Assembly (NCBI RefSeq): GCF_022664435.1
Contig: NZ_JAKREU010000001.1
Coordinates: forward strand, 62,001-126,000
Origin: Sphingomonas panni
GTDB taxonomy: Bacteria > Pseudomonadota > Alphaproteobacteria > Sphingomonadales > Sphingomonadaceae
Length of the DNA: 64,000 nt
Direction of reading: 5' to 3'
The notes beneath the pieces were generated by a model. The model ran no database searches. It had not been told where the DNA came from and was given only the letters and a program-made list of their open reading frames with translations. How positions within the stretch are numbered: the stretch's first letter is position 1; each line of letters opens with the position of its first letter. Made by a program: the position numbers and the translations under genes. Positions 1 to 9,052 of the stretch are shown one piece after another.

Positions 1-118
1 GGTCGCGGTGGCTGGTCTGTCGCCGACTCATCCGCGTGTAATTTTATTGCTTTTGGCATAGCCGTACCGAGCGGGCAATCGCCGGAACCAGATTCAGGTC
101 CGGCCGCTTTGTCGCGCG

Positions 119-397
119 ATGCAAAACGCTTCCCCCCCGGCACGCGCGCAAGAAACGGTGAAGGTCCGGTCGCGCTTTCGCTATCGCCTGACCTCCTCGG
201 TCATCAACGCGCTGATCTTTTCCTCGCTGATCGGCGCGGTCAGCGCGCTGGTGCGGGTCGGGCCGGCGGGCTTCTGGGACGCCTTCCGTCAGGGCGCGCC
301 GATCGGGTTCCTGACCGCGCTTCCCGCCTCGCTGCTGGTCGTGCCGCTGGTGCAGCGGCTGGTCGACCGGCTGTTCGGCATCGACCCGCCGGCGTGA
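119..397 (+). CDS. DUF2798-like small membrane protein
   Basis: This 92-residue protein has two predicted membrane segments, roughly residues 30-48 and 60-78, and a basic start (RSRFRYR). The layout, with a short loop containing Gly-Phe-Trp and a conserved Val-Pro-Leu-Val in the second helix, matches DUF2798 proteins, whose function is unknown. It is convergent with the phosphoesterase gene on the other strand and ends 22 bases before it. No clear promoter is visible because the window starts close by. The family call is by eye and moderately sure. Confidence 0.6.
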   Translation: MQNASPPARAQETVKVRSRFRYRLTSSVINALIFSSLIGAVSALVRVGPAGFWDAFRQGAPIGFLTALPASLLVVPLVQRLVDRLFGIDPPA

Positions 398-419
398 CGG
401 GAAGCGCGGGCGGACGGCC

Positions 420-2378
420 CTATCCCAGCTTGAACTCGTCGAACTTGATCGGATCGCGCGCCGGATAGCGGGTGTCGAACGCATAGGACGTGACCAGCCC
501 GGTGCCGGTATCGAACACGGTATAGGCGGTGATGTCGTTGCTGGTCAGGAACGGCACGTTCTGCGCCGCGCCCGCCAGCTCGACCTGCGGGTTGCGCAGG
601 GTCGGCAGCGCCATCGGCCGGTCGTGCGGGTCGTCCTCGCGTGGGTAATCGTCGGGGTTCCAGCGCAGCGAGGTCAGCGCGGCGACCTGCGCCTCGGTCG
701 GCGGCCCCGATCGGCGCGGCGACAGGTTGCTAACATAGGCGCCATAGCTGTTCCCGACGTTCGACGTCTCGATATAGTGTAGGTTGCCGACCTTGCTGCG
801 GCACCACAGATGCGAATGGCCGACCTGCACCAGCTGCACCCCCGCCGCCGTCAGCAGCGGTTCGATGTCGCCCCGCCACAGATCCTTCGACAGCGGATAG
901 TCGTATTTGACGTAGCGCATCCGCCCCGCGTCCAGCACCGGCTGAATCTGCCCGTTCCACGTCGCCCGGTCGATCGGAAAGGCGAACGGCCCCATGGTGC
1001 GGATCGCGCCGGTCGCGTCCGTATATTCGAACGTCGCCTCGGTCTGCGCCATCACCGGCGTCGCATTGTCGCCCAGCCCGAACACCGACTGGTGGACCAG
1101 CACGATCTTGTACTTGGCCGAGCGGAACGCGTCGCTGGCCAGAACTTCCTGCAACCACTGATATTGGCGCGATCCACGCGCAAAGGGATGGAACTGGAAA
1201 TCGCCGAAGCCCCAGGCGGCGGGATCGTTGATCGATGCCGTCGCCTCGGTCAGCTTGCCGCGCGTATTGGCGGTCCAGCTGCGCCAGATGCGGTTGCCGT
1301 CCATCGCGATCAGGAAGGTATCGCCGATCCGCTGCGCATAATAGCGCCCGCCCTCCGGCCCCTGCGGCAGGGTGAAGATTTCCTCGTACGAGATCGTCTC
1401 ATAGCTGTTGTCCCGGATCCAGCGTTCGCGGATCGCGGCATCGCCCGACGGGTTCACCGTCGCCGCGACCTTGTCGTAGCGCAGTTCGGCATACCAGCGC
1501 GGCTGCGGATCGTTGAACATGGTGTTCAGGCTGTTCGCCGGGTTCCACCGCCCGGAATATTCGTGATTGCCGAGGATCGGATAGATGACCCCGCTCTGGA
1601 GCAGCGGGCCGCCGGTATAGGTCGATGCCGGCTGCCATTTGCGCATCGTCCCCTGCAACGCACCGAAGAAGGGCGGCAGGTTCAGTGTGCCATTGTCGAA
1701 CCATTCCGACGCCCGGTTCGGCACGTTGACCAGATCGCCGGCGAACAGCACGACGTCGATCGGCGCCAGCGTCTCGGCCACGCGCTCGTAATTGGCCGAG
1801 GCCATTCTCTTCAGCTGCAAATCGGACGTGAGCAGGAACCGCGTCGCCTGCCCCGCGGCGGGCAGCGGTTGCAACGTTCCCTCGCTGCTGCGCATCGTCT
1901 TGTTGCCGTCGCTGCTGATCGCGACATAACGCTGCCGCCCCGCCGAGGCCGACAGGCCGGTGACGACCGCTTCGTGCCGCCATATATCGCGCTGCGTCAG
2001 GCCGGCATAGCTGCGGCCGGCGACGGTCGAGGCGGCATCCTCATACATGCGCGACAATTTGGTCGAGGTCGCCACCACCTGCTGCCCGAAGCCCGCGCCA
2101 TAGCGGACCGCATGATCCTTGCCCCGGAACTCGGTGAACCACACGACCCGCACCGAATCGGCTGTCGGCAGCTGGAGGAACGGTTCGGTCAGCACCAGCG
2201 GTTCGGCGACGAACATGTCGGTCGGCAGCGCCGCGCTGGTCGGAGTCGGGGTCGGCGTGGGGGTAGGTGTCGGATTGACGATGATCCCGCTGCCGCCATC
2301 GTCACACCCTACCAGCAGTCCGCTGGTCGCCGCCGCGATCAGCCACCCCGTCCGCTTCGTGAAACTCCGCCGGTCCAT
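420..2378 (-). CDS. Exported metallophosphoesterase (calcineurin-like) lipoprotein
   Basis: This 652-residue protein starts with a twin-arginine-like leader (RRSFTK) and a lipobox Leu-Val-Gly-Cys near residue 25, then a Pro-Thr repeat linker at about residues 36-47, so it is probably anchored at a membrane surface. Calcineurin-like motifs follow in order: TSDLQL (Asp-x-Gln where Asp-x-His is usual), FAGDLVN, ILGNHEY, VHQSVFG and a late GHSH near residue 530. Such enzymes hydrolyse phosphomono- or phosphodiesters with two metal ions. It lies beside the mannan genes but is divergent from the galactosidase, so a joint role is only suggested. The substrate is unknown. Confidence 0.8.
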   Translation of the reverse strand: MDRRSFTKRTGWLIAAATSGLLVGCDDGGSGIIVNPTPTPTPTPTPTSAALPTDMFVAEPLVLTEPFLQLPTADSVRVVWFTEFRGKDHAVRYGAGFGQQVVATSTKLSRMYEDAASTVAGRSYAGLTQRDIWRHEAVVTGLSASAGRQRYVAISSDGNKTMRSSEGTLQPLPAAGQATRFLLTSDLQLKRMASANYERVAETLAPIDVVLFAGDLVNVPNRASEWFDNGTLNLPPFFGALQGTMRKWQPASTYTGGPLLQSGVIYPILGNHEYSGRWNPANSLNTMFNDPQPRWYAELRYDKVAATVNPSGDAAIRERWIRDNSYETISYEEIFTLPQGPEGGRYYAQRIGDTFLIAMDGNRIWRSWTANTRGKLTEATASINDPAAWGFGDFQFHPFARGSRQYQWLQEVLASDAFRSAKYKIVLVHQSVFGLGDNATPVMAQTEATFEYTDATGAIRTMGPFAFPIDRATWNGQIQPVLDAGRMRYVKYDYPLSKDLWRGDIEPLLTAAGVQLVQVGHSHLWCRSKVGNLHYIETSNVGNSYGAYVSNLSPRRSGPPTEAQVAALTSLRWNPDDYPREDDPHDRPMALPTLRNPQVELAGAAQNVPFLTSNDITAYTVFDTGTGLVTSYAFDTRYPARDPIKFDEFKLG

Positions 2379-2515
2379 GTGCGCCCCCTGCCGTTCGATC
2401 GCGATCGGGTTACGAAGGGGGAATGACGCGGGCGTAACGCCGCCGTGACAGTCGCGCGACAGTCATGGCGTCAGGCTATGACCCCATGCCGAATCCCGGT
2501 AGCGGCGCCCCGTGG

Positions 2516-2542
2516 TTGACAACGTCGTCATATTAATAAGAT
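2516..2542 (+). promoter_or_regulatory. Promoter and LacI-type operator of the GH27 gene
   Basis: A TTGACA box (2516-2521) is followed by an A+T-rich TAAGAT-like -10 at about 2537-2542. The 14-mer TGACAACGTCGTCA (2517-2530) is a near-palindrome centred on CG that covers the -35 and spacer. Similar 14-mers lie before the receptor/halogenase pair and the mannanase. A repressor site overlapping the promoter is inferred; no regulator gene is in the window. Confidence 0.5.
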
Positions 2543-2592
2543 AATTTGATTACTTAAAGCCGGACGGATCCGTCACGGTCAGGGAGAGACTT

Positions 2593-3825
2593 ATGCCGGC
2601 ACGTTTTTCGTCCATCGTCGCAACGCTTTGCGCAGGACTATGCGCGATCCAGCCGGTCGCGGCGCAGGAAGTGCTGGACGCCGATCCGAATACGCTCGCC
2701 CCGTCCAAGGACCCGAAACGCATGCCCAACGGCCTGGCGCAGACGCCGCCGATGGGGTGGAACAGCTGGAATAAATTCGCCTGCAACGTGAACGAGAAGG
2801 TCATTCGGGCGATGGCCGACGCCATCGCGTCGAACGGCATGAAGGCCGCCGGCTATGAATATGTGGTGATCGACGATTGCTGGCACGGGACGCGCGACGC
2901 CAACGGCTTCATCACCGAGGATCGGCAGCGTTTCCCGAGCGGACTGAAGGCGCTGGGCGACTATATCCATAGCAAGGGGCTGAAGTTCGGCATTTATTCG
3001 GACGCGGGCACCAAGACGTGCGGCGGTCGTCCCGGCAGCCAGGGCCACGAATATCAGGACGCGATCCAGTATGCCCGCTGGGGTGTCGATTACCTGAAGT
3101 ACGACTGGTGCTCGACCGGGTCACGCAATGCCGAGGAAGCCTATGCCACCATGGCCGACGCGCTGAAGGCCAGCGGGCGGCCGATCCTGTTCTCGATGTG
3201 CGAATGGGGCAACAACCGGCCATGGCTGTGGGGCCAGAAGATCGGCAACATGTGGCGCACCACCGGCGACATCACCGACAAATGGACCGGCAAGCATAAT
3301 TACAGCTGGGGCGTGGCGTCGATCGTCGACATGAACGAACCGCTCTGGCCCTATGCCGGGCCGGGTCACTGGAACGATCCCGACATGCTGGAGGTCGGCA
3401 ATGGCGGCCTGACCGACGTTGAATATCGTGCGCACTTCTCGCTCTGGGCAATGATGGCCGCCCCGCTGATCGCGGGCAATGACGTGGCCACCATGAGCCA
3501 GGCGACGCGCGACATATTGCTGAACCATGAGGTGATCGCAGTCGATCAGGACAAGCTGGGCCAACAGGGGCACCGCGTCGCGCGCGACGGCACCAGCGAG
3601 GTGTGGGTCAAGCAGATGGCCGATGGCGGGCGCACGCTGCTGTTATGGAACCGGGGTGAGGCACCCGCGCGGATTACCACCGACTGGACGACGCTGGGCC
3701 TGCCCGCTGCGACCCGGCTGAAGGCGCGGGACCTGTGGGCGCACAAAGATTTGGGGCGGTTGTCGCGCAGCTACAGCGCGGAGGTCGCACCGCACGGCGT
3801 GGCGATGGTGCGACTGAATCCGTAG
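2593..3825 (+). CDS. Secreted alpha-galactosidase, glycoside hydrolase family 27
   Basis: This enzyme would release terminal alpha-1,6-galactose side chains from galactomannan or related oligosaccharides, probably in the periplasm. The 410-residue product has a signal peptide ending near Ala-Gln-Ala (about residue 25). GH27 hallmarks are GWNSWNKF near residue 55, DDCW near 95, the nucleophile aspartate in YLKYDWC near 160 and the acid/base aspartate in NDPDML near 260. A beta-sandwich domain closes the protein. The start has a GGGAGAG ribosome site. It is transcribed alone from a promoter with a putative LacI-type operator, and sits with an esterase, a mannanase and a TonB receptor, which points to mannan breakdown. 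Confidence 0.93.
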   Translation: MPARFSSIVATLCAGLCAIQPVAAQEVLDADPNTLAPSKDPKRMPNGLAQTPPMGWNSWNKFACNVNEKVIRAMADAIASNGMKAAGYEYVVIDDCWHGTRDANGFITEDRQRFPSGLKALGDYIHSKGLKFGIYSDAGTKTCGGRPGSQGHEYQDAIQYARWGVDYLKYDWCSTGSRNAEEAYATMADALKASGRPILFSMCEWGNNRPWLWGQKIGNMWRTTGDITDKWTGKHNYSWGVASIVDMNEPLWPYAGPGHWNDPDMLEVGNGGLTDVEYRAHFSLWAMMAAPLIAGNDVATMSQATRDILLNHEVIAVDQDKLGQQGHRVARDGTSEVWVKQMADGGRTLLLWNRGEAPARITTDWTTLGLPAATRLKARDLWAHKDLGRLSRSYSAEVAPHGVAMVRLNP

Positions 3826-3837
3826 GGTTGTTCACAT

Positions 3838-3933
3838 CGTCACTCCCGCGCAGGCGGGAGTCCATATGCGCCGGCGTCGCGGATCGAGCCGAACCGTCAG
3901 CGTGTATGGATTATCGCCTGCGAGGGAATGACG
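3838..3933. repeat. Pair of REP-like palindromes
   Basis: Two inverted copies of a CGTCAYTCCCGCG-CAGG-CGGGA element, each itself a hairpin, lie about 40 bases apart just after the alpha-galactosidase stop. The second copy is degenerate. Related copies sit at 6208-6230 and 15598-15693. The position after genes suggests REP or transcript-end elements. Confidence 0.65.
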
Positions 3934-3946
3934 AAAGGACGAACGT

Positions 3947-5074
3947 TTACCGCCCCCACACGCCCTTGCGCCCGTCGATCGCCTTGCCGATCGCATCCGC
4001 AATCTTCGCATCGTCGGCGACGTTCGGGTGGAAGTGACACCCGCCGAAGCTCAGGCCGGTCACCGGCACCACCGCAAGCCGGGTTTCTCCCGACTCACGC
4101 AGCCTGTCGCCGACCTTCGCCACTTCGCGCGCGATCTCGCCCTCGGCCAGATCGGTCGCCCACAACACGAAGAACGCGCGCGGGTTACGCCGCCGCAGGT
4201 CCTGCACGAAGCGGACATAGCGCGCCTCATAATCGGCATGGAGCGCGTCGCGGGTCTTCCAGCGCTCCTCCGGCTTCAGCGGCGTCGTAAAATCGTTGGT
4301 GCCCAGCGCGATGACGATCACCTGCGGCTGCCACCCCGCATCGACCGCCGGGGCCTTTCCGTCGAACAGCGCGTACGGATAGGCGTCGGGCACGGTCGGT
4401 GCGGCGAACCCGCCATAGTTGCGCACGATCCCGCGCCCCGAAATCGCATTGACGCGGTAGGCGGTGCCGTAGCGGCGCGACAAATGGCCGGCGATCCCCT
4501 GCGACGTGTCGGTCGTCTCCCACACCTGCTGCTCGCTACAGTCGCGGCTGGTGGAGGTATTGCCATAACCGACCGTGTGCGAATCGCCGATGAACTCGAT
4601 CGCGCGGCGCGGGGTCGCGGGTGCCGGCAGCGGCATCGTACCGGCCGGCGCATAGAGGCCGCCGAACGTGGTCGGTCCGGCCTGTGATTCGCTGACGACA
4701 TCGACGCGGATACGATGCTGCCCGGCGGAAGGCGCTGCGACGCGGTAACGCCCAGGCGCAGGGTGAACCAGCGCAACCGGCGCAGCCCCGTCGACCGCAA
4801 CACGCAACGAGACGTCCCCCGGCCCGATGACGAGGTCCACCGCCTCCCCGCGAAACGCACCCTCGAAATAGCTGCCCGGCCATTGCCGGCGATAGCGCGA
4901 TGCCCCCTCGCCGCCCGTGACGACGCGCCCGCCGATCTGGAGCGGCAGCGCCCGACCGGCCACCGAATCGTCCGACAGTCGCCGGATGCCAGCGGTCGGA
5001 CGCTCCTGCGCCGACGCGATCGCCGACAACGTTATCATGATCGGCAGCGTCGAACGGAGGAAGAAGGGAGGCAT
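3947..5074 (-). CDS. Secreted SGNH carbohydrate esterase, CE2-like
   Basis: This 375-residue protein has a signal peptide (cleavage near Ala-Ser-Ala, about residue 22), an N-terminal beta-sandwich region (about 40-150) and a C-terminal SGNH hydrolase domain. The catalytic serine is in FIGDSHTVGYGN near residue 165. The GTND block is near residue 258 and the catalytic histidine in GCHFHPN near 350. This two-domain layout is typical of carbohydrate esterase family 2, which removes acetyl groups from xylan or glucomannan. Here it would deacetylate mannan so that the galactosidase and mannanase can act. It is divergent from the cupin-like gene, with a 103-base shared upstream region. The exact acetylated substrate is inferred from context. 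Confidence 0.8.
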   Translation of the reverse strand: MPPFFLRSTLPIMITLSAIASAQERPTAGIRRLSDDSVAGRALPLQIGGRVVTGGEGASRYRRQWPGSYFEGAFRGEAVDLVIGPGDVSLRVAVDGAAPVALVHPAPGRYRVAAPSAGQHRIRVDVVSESQAGPTTFGGLYAPAGTMPLPAPATPRRAIEFIGDSHTVGYGNTSTSRDCSEQQVWETTDTSQGIAGHLSRRYGTAYRVNAISGRGIVRNYGGFAAPTVPDAYPYALFDGKAPAVDAGWQPQVIVIALGTNDFTTPLKPEERWKTRDALHADYEARYVRFVQDLRRRNPRAFFVLWATDLAEGEIAREVAKVGDRLRESGETRLAVVPVTGLSFGGCHFHPNVADDAKIADAIGKAIDGRKGVWGR

Positions 5075-5177
5075 CGTCGTCTCCTGTTAATTAAACCCTG
5101 GAAATCAGTGCGTTTTGCCGCGCATAGCTGTCGCCCACACCCGGTCCGGCAAAAATGGGTTTAGCGGGATAAAACGA

Positions 5178-6197
5178 ATGAGCAATTGGATCGATAACGC
5201 GCCGCGCGTGGCCGAAGCGGCGATCCCGCAGGACGACGCCGCGTTCGAAACACTGCTCGACGCCGCGCGACCGGTGGTGCTGCGCGGCCTCGTCGCCGAT
5301 TGGCCGGCGGTGGCGGCGGGTGCGCAGGGCCATGCGGCGATGGCGGCCTATCTGCGGCGCTTCGACGGGGGCAAGCCGCTGGGGCTGTTCGCCGGTCCGC
5401 CTGCCATCGATGGCCGCTTCTTCTACCGCGACGATATGCGCGGGTTCAATTTCGAACGCGGCAACATCCCGCTGCCGGTACTGCTCGACGGTTTGCAGAA
5501 GGCGGCGGCGGAGGTTGCCCCGCCCGCCTTCTACGCCGGCGCCAGCGCGGCGAAGGATCATTTTCCCGGCTGGACCCGAGACAATGTCCTGCCGCTGCCG
5601 ACCGGCGATGCGACCGCTCGGCTGTGGATCGGCAATGGCAGCCGGGTGTCGGCGCATTTCGACATGGCGAGCAACGTCGCGGTGGTGGTCGCCGGCCGGC
5701 GGCGGGTGGTGCTGTTCCCGCCCGAACAGGTCGCCAACCTCTATATCGGGCCGCTCGACGTCACCATGGCGGGACAACCGGCGACGATGGTCGATATCGA
5801 ACGCCCCGACCTGACCCGCTTCCCGCGCTTTGCCGAGGCGCAGGCCCGTGCCATCGTCGCCGATCTGGGACCGGGCGATGCGATCCTGATCCCGACGCTG
5901 TGGTGGCACGAGATTCGGGCGACCGGCGCGCTCAACGTGCTGGTCAATTACTGGTGGACGCGCGGTACGCCGGATGCGCCGTTCCTGGCACTCGTCCATG
6001 CGATCCTTGCGGTACGCGACCGGCCGGCAGCGGAGCGGGCGGCGCTCAGGACCTGGTTCGACCATTATGTGTTCGGCGACGACGCCCCGGCGGTGGCGGA
6101 TCATCTGCCGCCGGCAGCGCGCGGCGTGCTGGGCGCCCCCAACCCGGAGCGCGATGCGCGGATCAGGGTGTATCTGCGGCAGATGCTGGGCGGTTAA
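5178..6197 (+). CDS. Cupin-like (Cupin_8/JmjC-type) protein
   Basis: The 339-residue product belongs to the cupin-8 fold related to 2-oxoglutarate/Fe(II) hydroxylases of the FIH/JmjC type. The putative metal triad is His-x-Asp in SAHFDMASN (about residues 159-161) and a distal histidine in LWWHEI near residue 244. The core strand RRRVVLFPP follows the first pair, as in hydroxylases of this group. Genes of this family recur beside TonB receptors and halogenase-like flavoproteins in sphingomonads and Caulobacter relatives; their substrate is not established. The ATG at 5178 was chosen because the protein-like sequence begins there. It is divergent from the esterase and convergent with the halogenase operon. 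Confidence 0.8.
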   Translation: MSNWIDNAPRVAEAAIPQDDAAFETLLDAARPVVLRGLVADWPAVAAGAQGHAAMAAYLRRFDGGKPLGLFAGPPAIDGRFFYRDDMRGFNFERGNIPLPVLLDGLQKAAAEVAPPAFYAGASAAKDHFPGWTRDNVLPLPTGDATARLWIGNGSRVSAHFDMASNVAVVVAGRRRVVLFPPEQVANLYIGPLDVTMAGQPATMVDIERPDLTRFPRFAEAQARAIVADLGPGDAILIPTLWWHEIRATGALNVLVNYWWTRGTPDAPFLALVHAILAVRDRPAAERAALRTWFDHYVFGDDAPAVADHLPPAARGVLGAPNPERDARIRVYLRQMLGG

Positions 6198-6207
6198 ACG
6201 ACCATCT

Positions 6208-6230
6208 CGTCATTCCCGCGCAGGCGGGAG
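6208..6230. repeat. Single REP-like palindrome
   Basis: One copy of the CGTCATTCCCGCG-CAGG-CGGGAG hairpin lies between the ends of the convergent cupin-like and halogenase genes. It probably marks the transcript ends. Other copies are at 3838-3933 and 15598-15693. Confidence 0.6.
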
Positions 6231-6248
6231 CGACGACAGGAAGATGGG

Positions 6249-7742
6249 TCACCCCAGCCGCGCCAGCACCGCCCCATGCGACGGCAGCCCGGCGACGGCC
6301 GCCGCCGTAGCGCTGCGCATCTGGCGGAGCGCCACGGCCAGCCGCTCCTCGTCCAGCGCGTCGGCGACCGGGTCATGCCCGACCGGGTCGACCCCCTGCC
6401 CCAGCAGCACCGCGACCCAGCTGGGCATCGCGAACAGTTCGTCCTCGTACCGGAACACCCGCCCCTTGTGGCGGAACAGGTCCAGCTTGCGCGTCAGGCT
6501 GTCGGGCACGTCCATGGTGCGGACATGGTCCCAGAACGGCGAATCGTCGCGCGCGGTCGCATGATAATGCAGGATGATGAAGTCGCGGATCGACCGGTAG
6601 TTGTCCGCCATCTGCCGGTTATATTCGTCGCGCTCCACCTTCGAGAAATCGCGGTCGGGGAACAGCGCGAACAGCTTCGAAATGCCCTGCTGGATCAGAT
6701 GGATGCTGGTCGATTCGAGCGGTTCGAGGAACCCGCCCGACAGGCCGATGGCGACGACGTTGCCCTCCCACATCCGATGGCGCTGCCCGGCGGTGAACGA
6801 CAACCGGCGCGGCGCAGCGGTCGGGGCGGAATCGAGGCGTGAGAGGAGCAACTGCTCTGCCGCATCGTCGTCGAGGAACCGGCTGCAATAGACCACGCCG
6901 TTGCCGGTGCGATGTTGCAGCGGGATGCGCCACTGCCATCCGGCCTGGTGCGCGGTCGCGCGGGTATAGGGCAGTACCGGCTCGGTCCGTTCGGTCGGGA
7001 CCGCGATGGCACGGTCGCAGGGCAGCCAGTGCGACCAGTCCTCGAACCCCACCCCCATGGCGTCGCCCAGCAGCAGCGAACGGAAGCCCGAACAGTCGAT
7101 GAACAGCTCGCCTTCGACCCGCCGGCCATCGTCCAGCACCACCGCCGCGACATGGCCCTTGTCCGCGCGTTCGACCGACACGATCCGCCCCTCGACCCGC
7201 GCGACGCCGTCCGCTTCGGCCCGACGGCGCAGGAATGCGGCATAGAGCGTCGCGTCGATATGATAGGCATAGGCCATGCCCGACAGCGGCGAACGCGGAT
7301 CGCCGGATGGCGGCCCGAACGCGGTGGCACGCGCGGCGACCGTGCTGGGCGAATAATCGGCGATCGGGCCGATGCCCGCTTCCCCCCGCAGCTTCAGCCA
7401 GAGCTGGTGGAAATTCACCCCCTCGATATCGCGGCCATAGCTGCCAAACGGATGGAAATAGCCGCTGTCGGGCCGGTGCCATCCGGCGAATTCGATGCCC
7501 AGCTTGAAGCTGCCTTTGGTCTCGCGCAGGAACTCCGCCTCGTCGATACCGAGCAGCCGGTTGAAGCTCAGGATCGACGGGATCGTCGCCTCGCCCACGC
7601 CGACCGTGCCGATCGCATCGGATTCGACCAATGTGATCCGCCGCTGCCCGTCGTCGAGGAAGCGGCCGGCGGCGGCGGCAGTCATCCAGCCGGCGGTGCC
7701 GCCGCCGATGATGACGACATGGGCGATACGGCGATCGGTCAT
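6249..7742 (-). CDS. Flavin-dependent halogenase ('tryptophan 7-halogenase' family), third gene of operon
   Basis: This 497-residue flavoprotein has the FAD-binding GGGTAGW near residue 13, the GEATIP motif near residue 50, the catalytic lysine region GSFKLGIEF near residue 80, the WQWRIP (WxWxIP) motif near residue 285 and the PLESTS segment that holds the family's key glutamate. All hallmarks of an active FADH2-dependent halogenase are present. The substrate cannot be read from sequence; members next to TonB receptors, unlike antibiotic-pathway halogenases, are little characterised. Its start overlaps the end of the preceding gene by 4 bases, so it is translated last in a three-gene operon. 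No flavin reductase gene is adjacent. Confidence 0.88.
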   Translation of the reverse strand: MTDRRIAHVVIIGGGTAGWMTAAAAGRFLDDGQRRITLVESDAIGTVGVGEATIPSILSFNRLLGIDEAEFLRETKGSFKLGIEFAGWHRPDSGYFHPFGSYGRDIEGVNFHQLWLKLRGEAGIGPIADYSPSTVAARATAFGPPSGDPRSPLSGMAYAYHIDATLYAAFLRRRAEADGVARVEGRIVSVERADKGHVAAVVLDDGRRVEGELFIDCSGFRSLLLGDAMGVGFEDWSHWLPCDRAIAVPTERTEPVLPYTRATAHQAGWQWRIPLQHRTGNGVVYCSRFLDDDAAEQLLLSRLDSAPTAAPRRLSFTAGQRHRMWEGNVVAIGLSGGFLEPLESTSIHLIQQGISKLFALFPDRDFSKVERDEYNRQMADNYRSIRDFIILHYHATARDDSPFWDHVRTMDVPDSLTRKLDLFRHKGRVFRYEDELFAMPSWVAVLLGQGVDPVGHDPVADALDEERLAVALRQMRSATAAAVAGLPSHGAVLARLG

Positions 7743-9052
7743 ACAGGATAATCCAGTGCGGCAAGTCGGGCGGCAAGGTCGCGGATCAGGCGGGCGGCCT
7801 CGGCCGGGGCGGTCGACAGCGTCACGGGATCGGGCCGTTCGGGCCGCATCCCCTGCCCCAGCAGCACCGCCGTCCACGCATCGCGCTGCACCAGTTCCTC
7901 GTCCGCCGGTACGATTTGCCCCCGCCGCGCGAACTGCGCAAGGAGCGCTTCGAGCGAGGCGGGGCGCTTGGCGGCATGCAGCCTGCACCAGAACGGCCCC
8001 TGCGTCCGTCCGCCGCCATGATAATGGAGCGCGAGGAAGTCGCGCATCCGCTCCGCCTGCAACCGGGCACGACGGTTCAGCTCCGCCTGCAACAACGGTT
8101 CCGGTTCCTGGGCGGGCAGCAATTCGAGCAGCAGCGCCAGCTGCCCCAGTGCGAGGGTGAAGCCCGCACGGCCGAGCGGCCCCGGTTGCACCACCGCATC
8201 GCCCAATGCGACGACGCGCCCGGCAAATGGCTCGGCGAGGCGGCCGGGTACGATAACAACCCCGTCGCCCCCCAGCTCCACCCGAACGCCGGACCAGTTC
8301 GCGCGCCACCCCTGCGCGGTGGCACGATAGCGGTCGCAGCCGCCCGCGTCCTCTCCCGCCGCCCCGAACGCAACGCGCCCTTCGGGCAGGGCGTCGCGCC
8401 AATCCTCGAACGCCCGATCAGCCGATAGCAGCCGCGCCGGCCCGCCCGCATCGACCATCAAATCGGCGGCGATCTGTGCCCCGTCCTGCAAGCGAATCGC
8501 CCCGTCCGGCCCGACTCCGGCGAAGGGCGCAGCGAACCGCACCCCCGCCTGACCACCAATCGAGGCCAGCGCCTGCGTCAGGCGTGCGGGGTCGAGATCG
8601 AGCGCCGGCTCGACCCGGGGGTCGGCGATCCCCGCGGTCGCCGCGACACAGGCCGGAACCAGCGCATGGAACGGCGGCACCCGCTCCCGCGCCGCCTGCG
8701 CTCGCAGCCACAGCGCAGCCAGCCGCCCCTGCGCCAGCGTCGCGGCGGCATCGTCTCCCACCATCCATTCCGTGCCGTCGCGGCTCCAGTCGGCAAAGGC
8801 ACTGGCATAGCGTGGCCGGGCGACACCACGCCCCAGCAGCAGATCGGACGGCATACCGATCCGCGCCAGCACGTCCTGCACCGTCGGCAGCGCCAACGGG
8901 AACCGGTCGGCCAGCGCGTCGGGCGGCACCGGGGCCGGCACCAACGTCACCTCCGCGCCCGGCAGTGCCTGTTGGAGCGCCACCGCGCTGACCAGCGCGA
9001 CCGGGCCACCCCCGACCACCGCGACCGACCGCAGGGGCACGCGCGCGTTCAT
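7739..9052 (-). CDS. Degenerate halogenase-family flavoprotein, middle gene of operon
   Basis: The 437-residue protein keeps the N-terminal dinucleotide-binding VAVVGGGPVAL and the C-terminal family features (FLALHYHG and WTAVLLGQGM, like its neighbours). The catalytic parts are gone: GEATIP is replaced by LALPTV, no lysine follows in the next helix, WxWxIP is replaced by WRANWSG, and PLESTS by a glycine-rich GPLGRAG stretch. It therefore cannot be expected to halogenate by the known mechanism. It overlaps both neighbours by 4 bases, so it is expressed with them and may be a structural partner, a binding protein or an oxidoreductase with another reaction. The reading frame is intact, so it is not a recent pseudogene. 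Confidence 0.8.
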   Translation of the reverse strand: MNARVPLRSVAVVGGGPVALVSAVALQQALPGAEVTLVPAPVPPDALADRFPLALPTVQDVLARIGMPSDLLLGRGVARPRYASAFADWSRDGTEWMVGDDAAATLAQGRLAALWLRAQAARERVPPFHALVPACVAATAGIADPRVEPALDLDPARLTQALASIGGQAGVRFAAPFAGVGPDGAIRLQDGAQIAADLMVDAGGPARLLSADRAFEDWRDALPEGRVAFGAAGEDAGGCDRYRATAQGWRANWSGVRVELGGDGVVIVPGRLAEPFAGRVVALGDAVVQPGPLGRAGFTLALGQLALLLELLPAQEPEPLLQAELNRRARLQAERMRDFLALHYHGGGRTQGPFWCRLHAAKRPASLEALLAQFARRGQIVPADEELVQRDAWTAVLLGQGMRPERPDPVTLSTAPAEAARLIRDLAARLAALDYPV